This document shows, piece after piece, positions 1-6,509 of a stretch of 21,100 nucleotides of DNA; positions within the stretch are counted from its first letter, which is position 1; each line of letters begins with the position of its first letter. Made by a program: the position numbers and the translations under genes. The notes below the pieces were generated by a model. That model was not told the origin of the DNA. It saw only the letters and a list, made by a program, of their open reading frames with translations, and searched no databases. The DNA comes from JAWLFY01 sp964462125 (GTDB taxonomy: Bacteria > Planctomycetota > Planctomycetia > Pirellulales > Pirellulaceae), in contig CAYWXT010000078.1 in assembly GCA_964462125.1 (NCBI GenBank), forward strand, positions 1-21,100, read 5' to 3'.

Positions 1-20
1 CATTCGTCAGTCCTCCTCCC
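1..20 (-). promoter_or_regulatory. Ribosome binding site and start codon of a gene leaving the window on the left
   Basis: On the minus strand the purine run GGGAGGAGGA (20 down to 11) lies 7 bases before an ATG whose last base is position 1. The activator gene stops with TGA at 9-7, so the next gene would begin 3 bases after that stop. This is the strongest Shine-Dalgarno match I saw in the window. It suggests that a second gene, with only its start codon visible, is translated from the same message as the sigma-54 activator. Nothing can be said about its product. Confidence 0.6.
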
Positions 21-2073
21 CCGCCCCCTCCTCCATCCCGAGCTGCCGCATCTTTCGATAAAGGTTCGAACGGTGCAAGCCGAGGCGTTCGGCGGCGTCG
101 GTCATGTTGCCCTGGCACGCTTCGATCGCCCGGTCGATGTGGGCGATTTGGAATTGGCGTGTCGCCTCGGTGAGCACGGTGACGTCGTCCCGCGGTTCGG
201 CGCGACCGCTCCCCTCGCGGCGCCCACTCGCCGGATCGGTCAACGTCAAGTCATCGGCAAGGATGGTGTCGCCGGCGGTGAGGTAGCAGACCCGTTCGAT
301 TGTGTTGCGAAGTTCGCGAATGTTTCCGGGCCAGGGGTGCTCCATCAGGGCTTGCCGCGCCTCGCGGCTCAGCGTGGGGACTCGCCGCCCGATCTGCTGG
401 CAAAACTGATCGAGGAAGTGTTCGGCCAACCGCAGGATGTCGTCTCCGCGATCGCGGAGCGGAGGCAGGGTCATCGAGACGACGTTCAGCCGAAAGAAGA
501 GATCTTCGCGGAAACGCCTCTCGGTGACCAGCGCCTGCAGTGGTTGGTTGGTCGCGGCGATCACGCGGACATCGACCGGGATGGGCTGGGAGCCACCGAC
601 GCGGACGACGATTTTCTCCTCAAGGACCCGCAGCAATTTTGCTTGACCGCCGGGGCTCATGTCGCCCACTTCATCGAGGAACAACGTGCCGCCGTTGGCA
701 AGTTCAAACTTTCCGGCGTGGGTTTGATGGGCGTCGGTAAAGGCTCCCTTTTCGTGCCCGAACAACTCACTTTCCAACAGCGATTCGACCAGGGCGGCGC
801 AGTTGACCGCGACGAACGGTCCATGCCGCCGCTGGCTCTCAAAATGAATGTGTCGCGCAAGGACCTCTTTCCCCGTGCCGTTTTCGCCGAGCACGAGCAG
901 GATGAGATCGGTTCCGGCCACCTTCTTGGCCGTCGCCCGGACCTCTTTCATCGATCGATGTTCCCCAATGACCTGCGTCGCCTGGGCGGCATCGTCGACC
1001 AGGCGATCCCGGGACTCGGTCAGCGATTGGCGTGTCCGCAGCGACTCGATCGCCGCGGCGGCGTGGGTTGCGAGGTCGCGGAGCAGGACCGCGTGGTGTG
1101 GTTCAAAGCCCGCCTCCGGTTGCGCGGGGTCAGCGCGGTTGAGTGCTTCAAAGACGCCGATCAGTGGTTCACGTGGGGGCACCGCTTCGAACCCCGCCGC
1201 TGGCGTCACGCGGTGAGCGACGTGCATCGGGACGGCGACGAGTGACCGCGTTTGGAACTCCGTGATGCGGTCGACCGAGCGGTTGATGCGGCCTTCCTCA
1301 TCGCTGCCGGCGTTCCAGATCCTCGATTCCGCGGTCTGCAAGACCTCGCCGACCACGCCCACGGCATCGTCGACCTCCAGTGAATCCTCGGCCACCCCCA
1401 GCGCCGGCCGGCCGATCAATTTCCCCCGGCGACGATCCCACAAGAAGATGCTGGCCCGCTCACACTCGAGTAATTCACAGGCCGTATCGGCGATCGCTCG
1501 GAGCAATTCGTCGTCGTCCTCCAACCGCTGCCACGTCGCGGCCGCAGCGAGGACCCGTTGCAGCTCCGCAATCCGCCGAGCTTGTCGGTCGCGGATTTCG
1601 GTCTGCCACAGCCCTGCGGCGACGAAGGCGGCGGCGGCCAACAGTCGTGCTCCAGCGTCGGCCCGTTTCCCGTCGCCGGCGCCGCGGCGGAGCCCGACGA
1701 CCAATGCCGCGGTGCTCAGGTCCAGCGCCTCTTCGGAGTCGGCTTCGCCGCCGAAGATCGCCAGCGGAGCGATGCACCAGCGATCCTCGATATGCAGTTG
1801 CTGGCGGTCGATCGCGTCGCTGATCCGCTCCTCGGGAGGCGATTCGGCGGCGGCACCGGCCGGACCGCTACCGCGCCAGATCTCGGCTTCCCACTGCCCT
1901 CCCCGCTGCCGGACCAACCCCGCAACCTCCGCGCCAAACCCCTGGAGGAGCGCTTCGGCGACGTCGGCCAGAAAACCGTGACGCGTCGATGCCCTCAAGA
2001 AGATCTGCACAAGCTCCGCTACCAACGGGCTGTCGGTTTCGTCCTCTCGGACGCCGGCCATCGGATCGATCAA
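7..2073 (-). CDS. GAF-domain sigma-54-dependent transcriptional activator (NtrC/NifA type)
   Basis: Bacterial enhancer-binding protein that hydrolyses ATP to remodel sigma-54 RNA polymerase at -24/-12 promoters. The N-terminal ~180 residues are not recognised. A GAF-like sensor spans about 185-345, and the AAA+ domain about 370-600, with Walker A GENGTGKE (396-403), sigma-54 contact loop GAFTDA (443-448), Walker B GGTLFLDEV (461-469) and the arginine-finger region FREDLFFRLN (521-530). A Fis-type helix-turn-helix follows at 655-677 (NMTDAAERLGLHRSNLYRKM). There is no receiver domain, so the signal is probably a small ligand, redox state or partner protein rather than phosphorylation. The chosen start is TTG at 2073: GGAG (2084-2081) sits 7 bases before it, while the in-frame ATG at 2061 would be 19 bases away. 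The contact loop is GAFTDA, not the usual GAFTGA. It is divergent from fabI and probably co-transcribed with a gene to the left. The family is certain; the target genes are unknown. Confidence 0.93.
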   Translation of the reverse strand: MIDPMAGVREDETDSPLVAELVQIFLRASTRHGFLADVAEALLQGFGAEVAGLVRQRGGQWEAEIWRGSGPAGAAAESPPEERISDAIDRQQLHIEDRWCIAPLAIFGGEADSEEALDLSTAALVVGLRRGAGDGKRADAGARLLAAAAFVAAGLWQTEIRDRQARRIAELQRVLAAAATWQRLEDDDELLRAIADTACELLECERASIFLWDRRRGKLIGRPALGVAEDSLEVDDAVGVVGEVLQTAESRIWNAGSDEEGRINRSVDRITEFQTRSLVAVPMHVAHRVTPAAGFEAVPPREPLIGVFEALNRADPAQPEAGFEPHHAVLLRDLATHAAAAIESLRTRQSLTESRDRLVDDAAQATQVIGEHRSMKEVRATAKKVAGTDLILLVLGENGTGKEVLARHIHFESQRRHGPFVAVNCAALVESLLESELFGHEKGAFTDAHQTHAGKFELANGGTLFLDEVGDMSPGGQAKLLRVLEEKIVVRVGGSQPIPVDVRVIAATNQPLQALVTERRFREDLFFRLNVVSMTLPPLRDRGDDILRLAEHFLDQFCQQIGRRVPTLSREARQALMEHPWPGNIRELRNTIERVCYLTAGDTILADDLTLTDPASGRREGSGRAEPRDDVTVLTEATRQFQIAHIDRAIEACQGNMTDAAERLGLHRSNLYRKMRQLGMEEGAGEED

Positions 2074-2115
2074 ACCAAGTCTCCAACGTTGGGAATCGCG
2101 ACACGCTGGGGTCGA

Positions 2116-2144
2116 TTTCGCAAACCTTCCCGCTCCGTTATCCT
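2116..2144 (+). promoter_or_regulatory. Weak candidate sigma-70-type promoter for fabI
   Basis: TTTCGC (2116-2121) and TATCCT (2139-2144) are separated by 17 bases in the 119-base divergent gap between the sigma-54 activator and fabI. The -35 match is poor and the -10 match moderate, so this is a suggestion based mainly on position and spacing. Confidence 0.25.
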
Positions 2145-2192
2145 ACAGCCGCGAGAAAAGTCTGACAGTTGTCGAGTAGGAAACCAGCGACG

Positions 2193-3008
2193 ATGCAATT
2201 TCAAGGAAAAAAAGGGCTGATCATCGGGGTCGCCAATGATCATTCGATTGCCTGGGCGATCGCCCGCCAAATCATGGAGGCCGGTGGGGAGTGCGGCTTC
2301 ACCCACTTGCCCGACCGCCCCGATGACGAGCGTCAACGCAACCGCCGCCGCGTCGCGCAGCTGACCGACCATTACGAACAGGCAAAATTCCTGCTGCCGA
2401 TGGACGTCAACCAGGACGACCAGATCCGCGGCGTGATGGAGCAAGCGGCCGAGACCTTTGGGAAAATCGACTTCCTGCTCCATTCGATCGCGTTCGCCGA
2501 TCGAGAGGACCTCGGTCGCGATACCGTCTACACCAGCCGCGATGGCTTCAAGCTGGCGATGGAGGCGAGTGCCTATTCGCTGATCGCCTGTACCGCCGCG
2601 GCCAAGGAGCTGTTCAATCCCGGCGCCGCGATCCTGACGATGACCTATTTCGGGGGCGAGAAGTGTGTCCCCGGCTACAATGTGATGGGGATCTGCAAAG
2701 CGGCGCTGGACGCCACCGTCCGCTATCTCGCGTTCGACATGGGGCCCCAACAGGTGCGGGTCAACGCGCTCTCGGCCGGACCGATCCGGACCCTCGCCGG
2801 ACGCGCCGCCGGGGTCGAAGAAATGCTCACGATGTACGAACACATGGCACCGCTGGGGCGCAACGTCACGCACGAGGAGGTCGGTCGCAACGGTGCGTTC
2901 CTGCTCAGTGACGCCAGCGGCGGGGTCACCGGTGAGATCCTGCATGTCGACGGCGGCTACCACGCGATGGGAAGCCCCGGCCGATTGCTTGATCAACTGC
3001 GTTCGTAA
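2193..3008 (+). CDS. fabI: Enoyl-[acyl-carrier-protein] reductase (NADH), FabI
   Basis: Catalyses the last reductive step of each type II fatty-acid elongation cycle, reducing trans-2-enoyl-ACP with NAD(P)H in the cytoplasm. It is a 271-residue short-chain dehydrogenase/reductase, the normal FabI length. The cofactor region reads GKKGLIIGVANDHSIAWAIA near the N terminus (5-24). The FabI-specific active site is present: Tyr152 in MTYFGGEK, and Tyr162 with Lys169 in YNVMGICK, the Y-x6-K spacing that separates FabI from FabG-type enzymes. The substrate-loop region SAGPIRTLAGRA (194-205) and the C-terminal VDGGYHAMG are also typical. ATG 2193 was chosen because it puts the protein at the family N terminus; an in-frame TTG at 2169 would add eight unlikely residues. 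The ribosome site is weak (AGG about 12 bases upstream). It appears to be a single-gene unit divergent from the sigma-54 activator. Identification is very secure. Confidence 0.97.
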   Translation: MQFQGKKGLIIGVANDHSIAWAIARQIMEAGGECGFTHLPDRPDDERQRNRRRVAQLTDHYEQAKFLLPMDVNQDDQIRGVMEQAAETFGKIDFLLHSIAFADREDLGRDTVYTSRDGFKLAMEASAYSLIACTAAAKELFNPGAAILTMTYFGGEKCVPGYNVMGICKAALDATVRYLAFDMGPQQVRVNALSAGPIRTLAGRAAGVEEMLTMYEHMAPLGRNVTHEEVGRNGAFLLSDASGGVTGEILHVDGGYHAMGSPGRLLDQLRS

Positions 3009-3065
3009 GCCTCGGTCAACTGTGTTCGTATGGTCAGTAGATAGGTGCCAGTCGTTGTGTTTCTT

Positions 3066-3082
3066 ACAGGCTGCCGGCCTGT
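3066..3082. repeat. REP-like hairpin ACAGGC/GCCTGT
   Basis: Inverted repeat ACAGGC (3066-3071), 5-base loop, GCCTGT (3077-3082), between fabI and the redoxin gene. From memory, similar 'caggct..cctgtgctac' hairpins are common between genes in Rhodopirellula-type genomes, but I could not check copy number. It could also act as a fabI terminator, although no T-run follows. Confidence 0.4.
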
Positions 3083-3090
3083 GCTACGAT
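3082..3090 (+). promoter_or_regulatory. Candidate extended -10 promoter element for the redoxin operon
   Basis: TGCTACGAT (3082-3090) fits an extended -10 element (TGN followed by TACGAT). A poor -35-like TTCTTA lies at 3061-3066 with 18-base spacing. A perfect 10-base palindrome GGAAGCTTCC (3095-3104) lies just downstream, near the expected transcription start, and could be a regulator site. Sequence-only guess. Confidence 0.35.
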
Positions 3091-3128
3091 TTTTGGAAGC
3101 TTCCTTTAACGGTGAAAGAGTAATTGTC

Positions 3129-3722
3129 ATGGTTCGTACCGCTAGCACCATGTTGCCTTTGGGTACTGAGGCACCTGAGTTTTCCCTTCCCGATACCGAC
3201 GGCAATACGGTCTCGCTCGGTGACTTCGCTGGCCGCAAGGCGTTGCTGGTGATCTTCATGTGCAACCACTGCCCGTTCGTCAAGCATGTCGCCGAACAGG
3301 TCAAGTTGTTGACCGACGACTACATGCAGCGCGGGGTCGGTGTCGTGGCGATCAGCAGCAACGATGCGGATGCCTACCCGGATGACGCTCCGGAGGCGCT
3401 TGCGCGGGAAAAGGAACAGCGGGGTTACAGCTTTCCCTATTTGTTCGACGCGGACCAATCGGTGGCCAAAGCGTACACGGCCGCCTGTACTCCGGATTTC
3501 TTTCTGTTCGACGCCGACGGCCGATTGGTCTATCGCGGACAGCTCGATTCCAGTCGTCCCGAGAGTGGTGTGCCGGTGACCGGGGAGGACCTCCGGGCGG
3601 CGCTCGAGGAGGTGCTGGCCGGTCGCGCGCCGAGCGAGGACCAAAAGCCTTCGATTGGTTGTAACATCAAGTGGAAACCGGGCAACGAGCCCGACTACTT
3701 CAACCCTCAGGGGACCGCGTGA
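3129..3722 (+). CDS. Thioredoxin-fold redoxin (AhpC/TSA- or TlpA-like) with CNHC motif
   Basis: Predicted thiol-disulfide oxidoreductase or peroxiredoxin-like protein of 197 residues. The N-terminal APEFSLPDTDGNTVSLGDFAG (15-35) is the AhpC/TSA-family entry. The redox centre is Cys45 and Cys48 in MCNHCPFVKH, a CxxC arrangement at the thioredoxin position. The cis-proline loop is ACTPDFFLFD (119-128). The C-terminal IGCNIKWKPG (176-185) is, to my knowledge, typical of a bacterial redoxin subfamily that shares the MCNHCPFV centre. I see no signal peptide or membrane segment, so it is probably cytoplasmic. ATG 3129 follows GAAAGAG by 8 bases. Its TGA overlaps the GTG of the next gene by four bases (GTGA), so the two are translationally coupled. 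The physiological substrate is unknown; a role in peroxide defence or disulfide reduction is inference. Confidence 0.88.
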   Translation: MVRTASTMLPLGTEAPEFSLPDTDGNTVSLGDFAGRKALLVIFMCNHCPFVKHVAEQVKLLTDDYMQRGVGVVAISSNDADAYPDDAPEALAREKEQRGYSFPYLFDADQSVAKAYTAACTPDFFLFDADGRLVYRGQLDSSRPESGVPVTGEDLRAALEEVLAGRAPSEDQKPSIGCNIKWKPGNEPDYFNPQGTA

Positions 3723-4678
3723 GCGGCGGTGCCGGCTCCCTGCCGTATTTGCACCAGTTGACCTTCCGCTTGGCGGCCGGTGCGTCGCGACTCCCTCCGT
3801 CGCTCCGCTGTGACCAAGTCGAATGGTTGCTGGCGCAGCAGCGACCCGACGGAGGCTTTGCCGGCCGTGAAGGGGAGAGCGATCCGTACTACACCGCCTT
3901 CGCCCTCCGCGCGCTGTGGATCCTGGAAGGGCTCGACGAGCCGACCGGGGTCCGCGCGGCAACGTTTCTCCGTTCGCGAATGCACGCTCGGGAGTCGATC
4001 ATCGATCTGATTTCGCTGATCTTCGGCGCGGCCGTTTGCGAGCTTGCCGCCGGCGCGGTTGTGATCTCCGACGATGATCAGTCTTGGCGTGTGAAGGTCG
4101 CCGAGCTGCTGGGGACGTTGCGTACCGACGATGGAGGCTTTGCCAAAACGCCGGAAGGCCGGGCCGGCAGCACCTATCAAACGTTCCTCTCGGTGCTCTG
4201 TCACCAGCTGATCGAGATCGAGCCTCCCGGCGCCGACGCGATCGTCCGGTTCATCGAATCGCAGCGTCACAGTGAGGGAGGGTATTTGGAGATCCGGGCG
4301 GCCAAGCGGCCGGGGGTGAACCCCACCGCTGCCGCGATCGGTACCCTGCAGGCACTGGGGCGTCTCGACCCGCGAGAGCACGGCTCGACGATCGATTTCC
4401 TGGCGGCGATGCAGACCGAGGAGGGAGGTTTGACCGCCAACACCCGGATCCCCTTCGCCGACCTGCTCAGCACCTGCACCGGGCTGATCACGTTGCATGA
4501 CCTGGGGGCGATCGACGCCGTTTCGCTCGACGCGATTCGAAACTATGCCCATTCGATGCAGGTTCCCGAAGGAGGCTTTGTCGGCTTTGCGCTCGACCAG
4601 AGCGCCGACGTGGAATACTCGTTTTACGGGCTGGCAACGCTAGCTCAATGCGCCGCAGCGGCGAACCAACGTGCTTGA
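3719..4678 (+). CDS. Prenyltransferase/squalene-oxidase repeat protein (protein prenyltransferase beta-subunit-like)
   Basis: Protein of 319 residues made of alpha/alpha-barrel repeats of the prenyltransferase beta-subunit family. Five repeat cores are visible: RPDGGFAG (42-49), TDDGGFAK (136-143), HSEGGYLE (184-191), TEEGGLTA (233-240) and VPEGGFVG (282-289), each followed by a helix pair. GTG 3719 is the chosen start: AGGGG lies 5 bases upstream and it overlaps the redoxin stop (GTGA). A frame-matched upstream GTG at 3671 lies deep inside the redoxin gene. In the last repeat, ADVEYSFYGLATL (296-308) aligns with the zinc-site motif of eukaryotic enzymes (DVCYSWW), but Glu replaces the zinc-ligand Cys. 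The later zinc His segment is missing because the protein ends here. Catalytic prenyl transfer is therefore doubtful, and a binding or cyclase-like role is possible. The neighbours suggest a link with the ABC ATPase. Confidence 0.82.
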   Translation: MSGGAGSLPYLHQLTFRLAAGASRLPPSLRCDQVEWLLAQQRPDGGFAGREGESDPYYTAFALRALWILEGLDEPTGVRAATFLRSRMHARESIIDLISLIFGAAVCELAAGAVVISDDDQSWRVKVAELLGTLRTDDGGFAKTPEGRAGSTYQTFLSVLCHQLIEIEPPGADAIVRFIESQRHSEGGYLEIRAAKRPGVNPTAAAIGTLQALGRLDPREHGSTIDFLAAMQTEEGGLTANTRIPFADLLSTCTGLITLHDLGAIDAVSLDAIRNYAHSMQVPEGGFVGFALDQSADVEYSFYGLATLAQCAAAANQRA

Positions 4679-4691
4679 TGGGAAGAGATCG

Positions 4692-5378
4692 ATGGCTGGA
4701 TTGAGTGTTCGAAACCTGTCCAAATCGTTCCCGACCGGCGGCGGGTCCCTGACGGTGCTGTCGGATCTGTCGCTGGAGCTCACCGGCGGCGATCGGGCGG
4801 CGATCGTCGGCCCCAGCGGCAGTGGCAAGAGTACGCTGCTGCAGATCCTGGGGACGCTCGACCGGCCTGATTCCGGCCAGGTGTTGATCGATGACACCGA
4901 CCCCTTTTCCTTGAATGAAACCGAGTTGGCGGCCTTTCGGAATCGGCGGATCGGGTTCATTTTCCAAGACCATCACCTATTGCCGCAATTGACCGTGATC
5001 GAAAACGTCCTGGTGCCAGCCCTGGCCACGGGGCGTCCCTCGCATGCCGATGCGCAGCGCGCCCGCGAGCTGCTCGAGGCGGTCGGGTTGGAGCCGCGGA
5101 CCGGCCACTTGCCGGGGGAGCTTTCGGGGGGCGAGCGGGAGCGGGTCGCGATCGCCCGGGCCTTATTGATGGAACCTTCGCTGATCCTGGCCGACGAGCC
5201 GACGGGGAACCTGGACCGCAAGACCGCCGGCTCGGTCACCGAGTTGTTGCTGCGGCTGCAACAGGAATCGGGCGCGATCCTGATCTGCGTGACCCACAGC
5301 GATACCTTGGCCGATGCGATGGAGCAGCGATACGAGCTTGTCGACGGCCAGTTGGTCCTACCAAGTGCGGCAGGCTAA
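4692..5378 (+). CDS. ABC transporter ATP-binding protein, LolD/MacB-like family
   Basis: ATPase subunit of an ABC system of the LolD/FtsE/MacB type, which work with FtsX-like permeases in lipoprotein release or efflux. The protein has 228 residues, the usual size for LolD. Walker A GPSGSGKS (40-47), Q-loop Gln92 (FIFQDHHLLPQLT), ABC signature LSGGE (144-148), Walker B LILADEPTGNLD (164-175) and switch His202 (CVTHS) are all intact, so it should hydrolyse ATP. ATG 4692 was chosen because GGAAGAG (4681-4687) is just upstream; an in-frame GTG at 4671 overlaps the previous gene. It starts 13 bases after the prenyltransferase-repeat gene. No permease gene lies beside it: the next gene is on the opposite strand. 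The partner permease must therefore be encoded elsewhere, and its substrate cannot be deduced here. Confidence 0.92.
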   Translation: MAGLSVRNLSKSFPTGGGSLTVLSDLSLELTGGDRAAIVGPSGSGKSTLLQILGTLDRPDSGQVLIDDTDPFSLNETELAAFRNRRIGFIFQDHHLLPQLTVIENVLVPALATGRPSHADAQRARELLEAVGLEPRTGHLPGELSGGERERVAIARALLMEPSLILADEPTGNLDRKTAGSVTELLLRLQQESGAILICVTHSDTLADAMEQRYELVDGQLVLPSAAG

Positions 5379-5412
5379 GCCTGGGCTGAAAACTCTGGAT
5401 CAAGCCATGCGG

Positions 5413-6405
5413 TTATCGCCAGTGGAACAGCCGAGCGGCGTTGCCGCCGAAGATGGCCTCTCGCTGCGATGCTGACAGGTGCGTCAGGTGCTTGTCGAGC
5501 TCTTCGCGATAGCGGCGGTAGGACTCGGGGGTCGCCTCGGCGTTGAAACCGCCGCCGTAGATGATTCGTTCGGCGCCCCAGGCGTCGGTCAGCTGGCGAA
5601 GGATCGGGCCGACGTCGCGATGCGGGTAGCTCCCACGCGAGGGGATCGAGGAGAACTTCATGATCGTGTTGGGCAGGTCGGCCCAACGAATCACGCGGGC
5701 ATGTTCTTCCGGCGTCCCTTGCATCGGGCGTCCCAAGTGATCGATGATCACTGTCGTTTCGGAGAACTCTTTCAGGTAGCGTTCCAGTTCCGGCGCGTAG
5801 CGGGGCTCGAAGTGCAATTGGGCCGCGACTCCGGCCTCGGCAACCTCCCGCCACCACTGGCGAAGTTCCCTTTGGCCGAAGGGGGGAAGCCGGTCGGGGG
5901 CGTAGGCATGCAGTCGCGAGGCGACGACCTGTCCCTCGCGGGCCTTCAGATAATCGGGCATGCGGGCCAGCGATTCGGGGCGGTCGGAGAAGAAGAGGCA
6001 GGTACCCTTGAACCGGCCGTCTCCGACCTCGAGACAATGATCGAGGTAGCGATGGTCATCCTGGTATGGTTCTGGGTGAACCACGATGGCGTGATCGACG
6101 CCCGCCCCGTTCATGCAGTTCAGCAGGTGTTCGGGGGTGGCTGCGGCGGAGGGTTGATAGGGTCCGCGGGGATGGTAAGGAAACGAGCGGCTGTCGGGGC
6201 CATCGAAGCAGTGCAGATGGGTATCGACCACCGGCGGCGATCCGTCCGCTTCGGCGCCGCTGGACGCGGCGGCCAGGGGGGTGGCCGCGACCGAGGCGCC
6301 AAGTGTCTTCAAGCAGGAGCGGCGGTCGACCCCAGTCTCGGTGCGGGCCTGGGGAGTTGGGGCCTGGTGAGTTGGTGAGGGCTTCGGAGTCGGCGAAGGT
6401 TTCAT
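5413..6405 (-). CDS. Tat-exported amidohydrolase (amidohydrolase 2 / TIM-barrel metal-dependent hydrolase family)
   Basis: Predicted exported TIM-barrel hydrolase of 330 residues. A long Pro/Thr/Ser-rich N terminus leads into a Tat-like signal VDRRSCLKTLGASVAATPLAAAS (26-48). The mature domain begins with the metal motif DTHLH (61-65). Other family landmarks are the strand-end His110 (VVHPEP), His198 (QLHFEP), IDHLGRP (221-227) and C-terminal IFGGNAARLFHW (318-329). The family normally has a catalytic Asp in a motif like 'mfGSDwP', but here the aligned segment is IIYGGGFNAE (281-290), with no Asp. Either this subfamily uses different chemistry or it is not a hydrolase. The ATG at 6405 has no clear ribosome site, but there is no other in-frame start before the Tat motif. 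It is convergent with the ABC ATPase gene and divergent from the M20 peptidase-like gene. Substrate unknown; lactone or aromatic carboxylate substrates are known for relatives. Confidence 0.82.
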   Translation of the reverse strand: MKPSPTPKPSPTHQAPTPQARTETGVDRRSCLKTLGASVAATPLAAASSGAEADGSPPVVDTHLHCFDGPDSRSFPYHPRGPYQPSAAATPEHLLNCMNGAGVDHAIVVHPEPYQDDHRYLDHCLEVGDGRFKGTCLFFSDRPESLARMPDYLKAREGQVVASRLHAYAPDRLPPFGQRELRQWWREVAEAGVAAQLHFEPRYAPELERYLKEFSETTVIIDHLGRPMQGTPEEHARVIRWADLPNTIMKFSSIPSRGSYPHRDVGPILRQLTDAWGAERIIYGGGFNAEATPESYRRYREELDKHLTHLSASQREAIFGGNAARLFHWR

Positions 6406-6509
6406 GGGGCGTTCGAAGTGGAAGAAGGCGGGGACGTTGGCGCCAGCGGCGGCTGTCTACATTAAGCCCCCGAGCCGCCCGGTGCCAGGGTTTCGGCGAG
6501 TTCGCTACG

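Noticed and set aside
105..128. Second sigma-54-like site (TGGCACG at 115-121)
   Set aside because: The -12 TTGC is missing at the required distance and it lies inside the activator gene.
73..1245. Long open frame on the plus strand inside the sigma-54 activator
   Set aside because: It is antisense to a gene with clear AAA+ and HTH motifs and its translation shows no domain; it is a GC-rich shadow.
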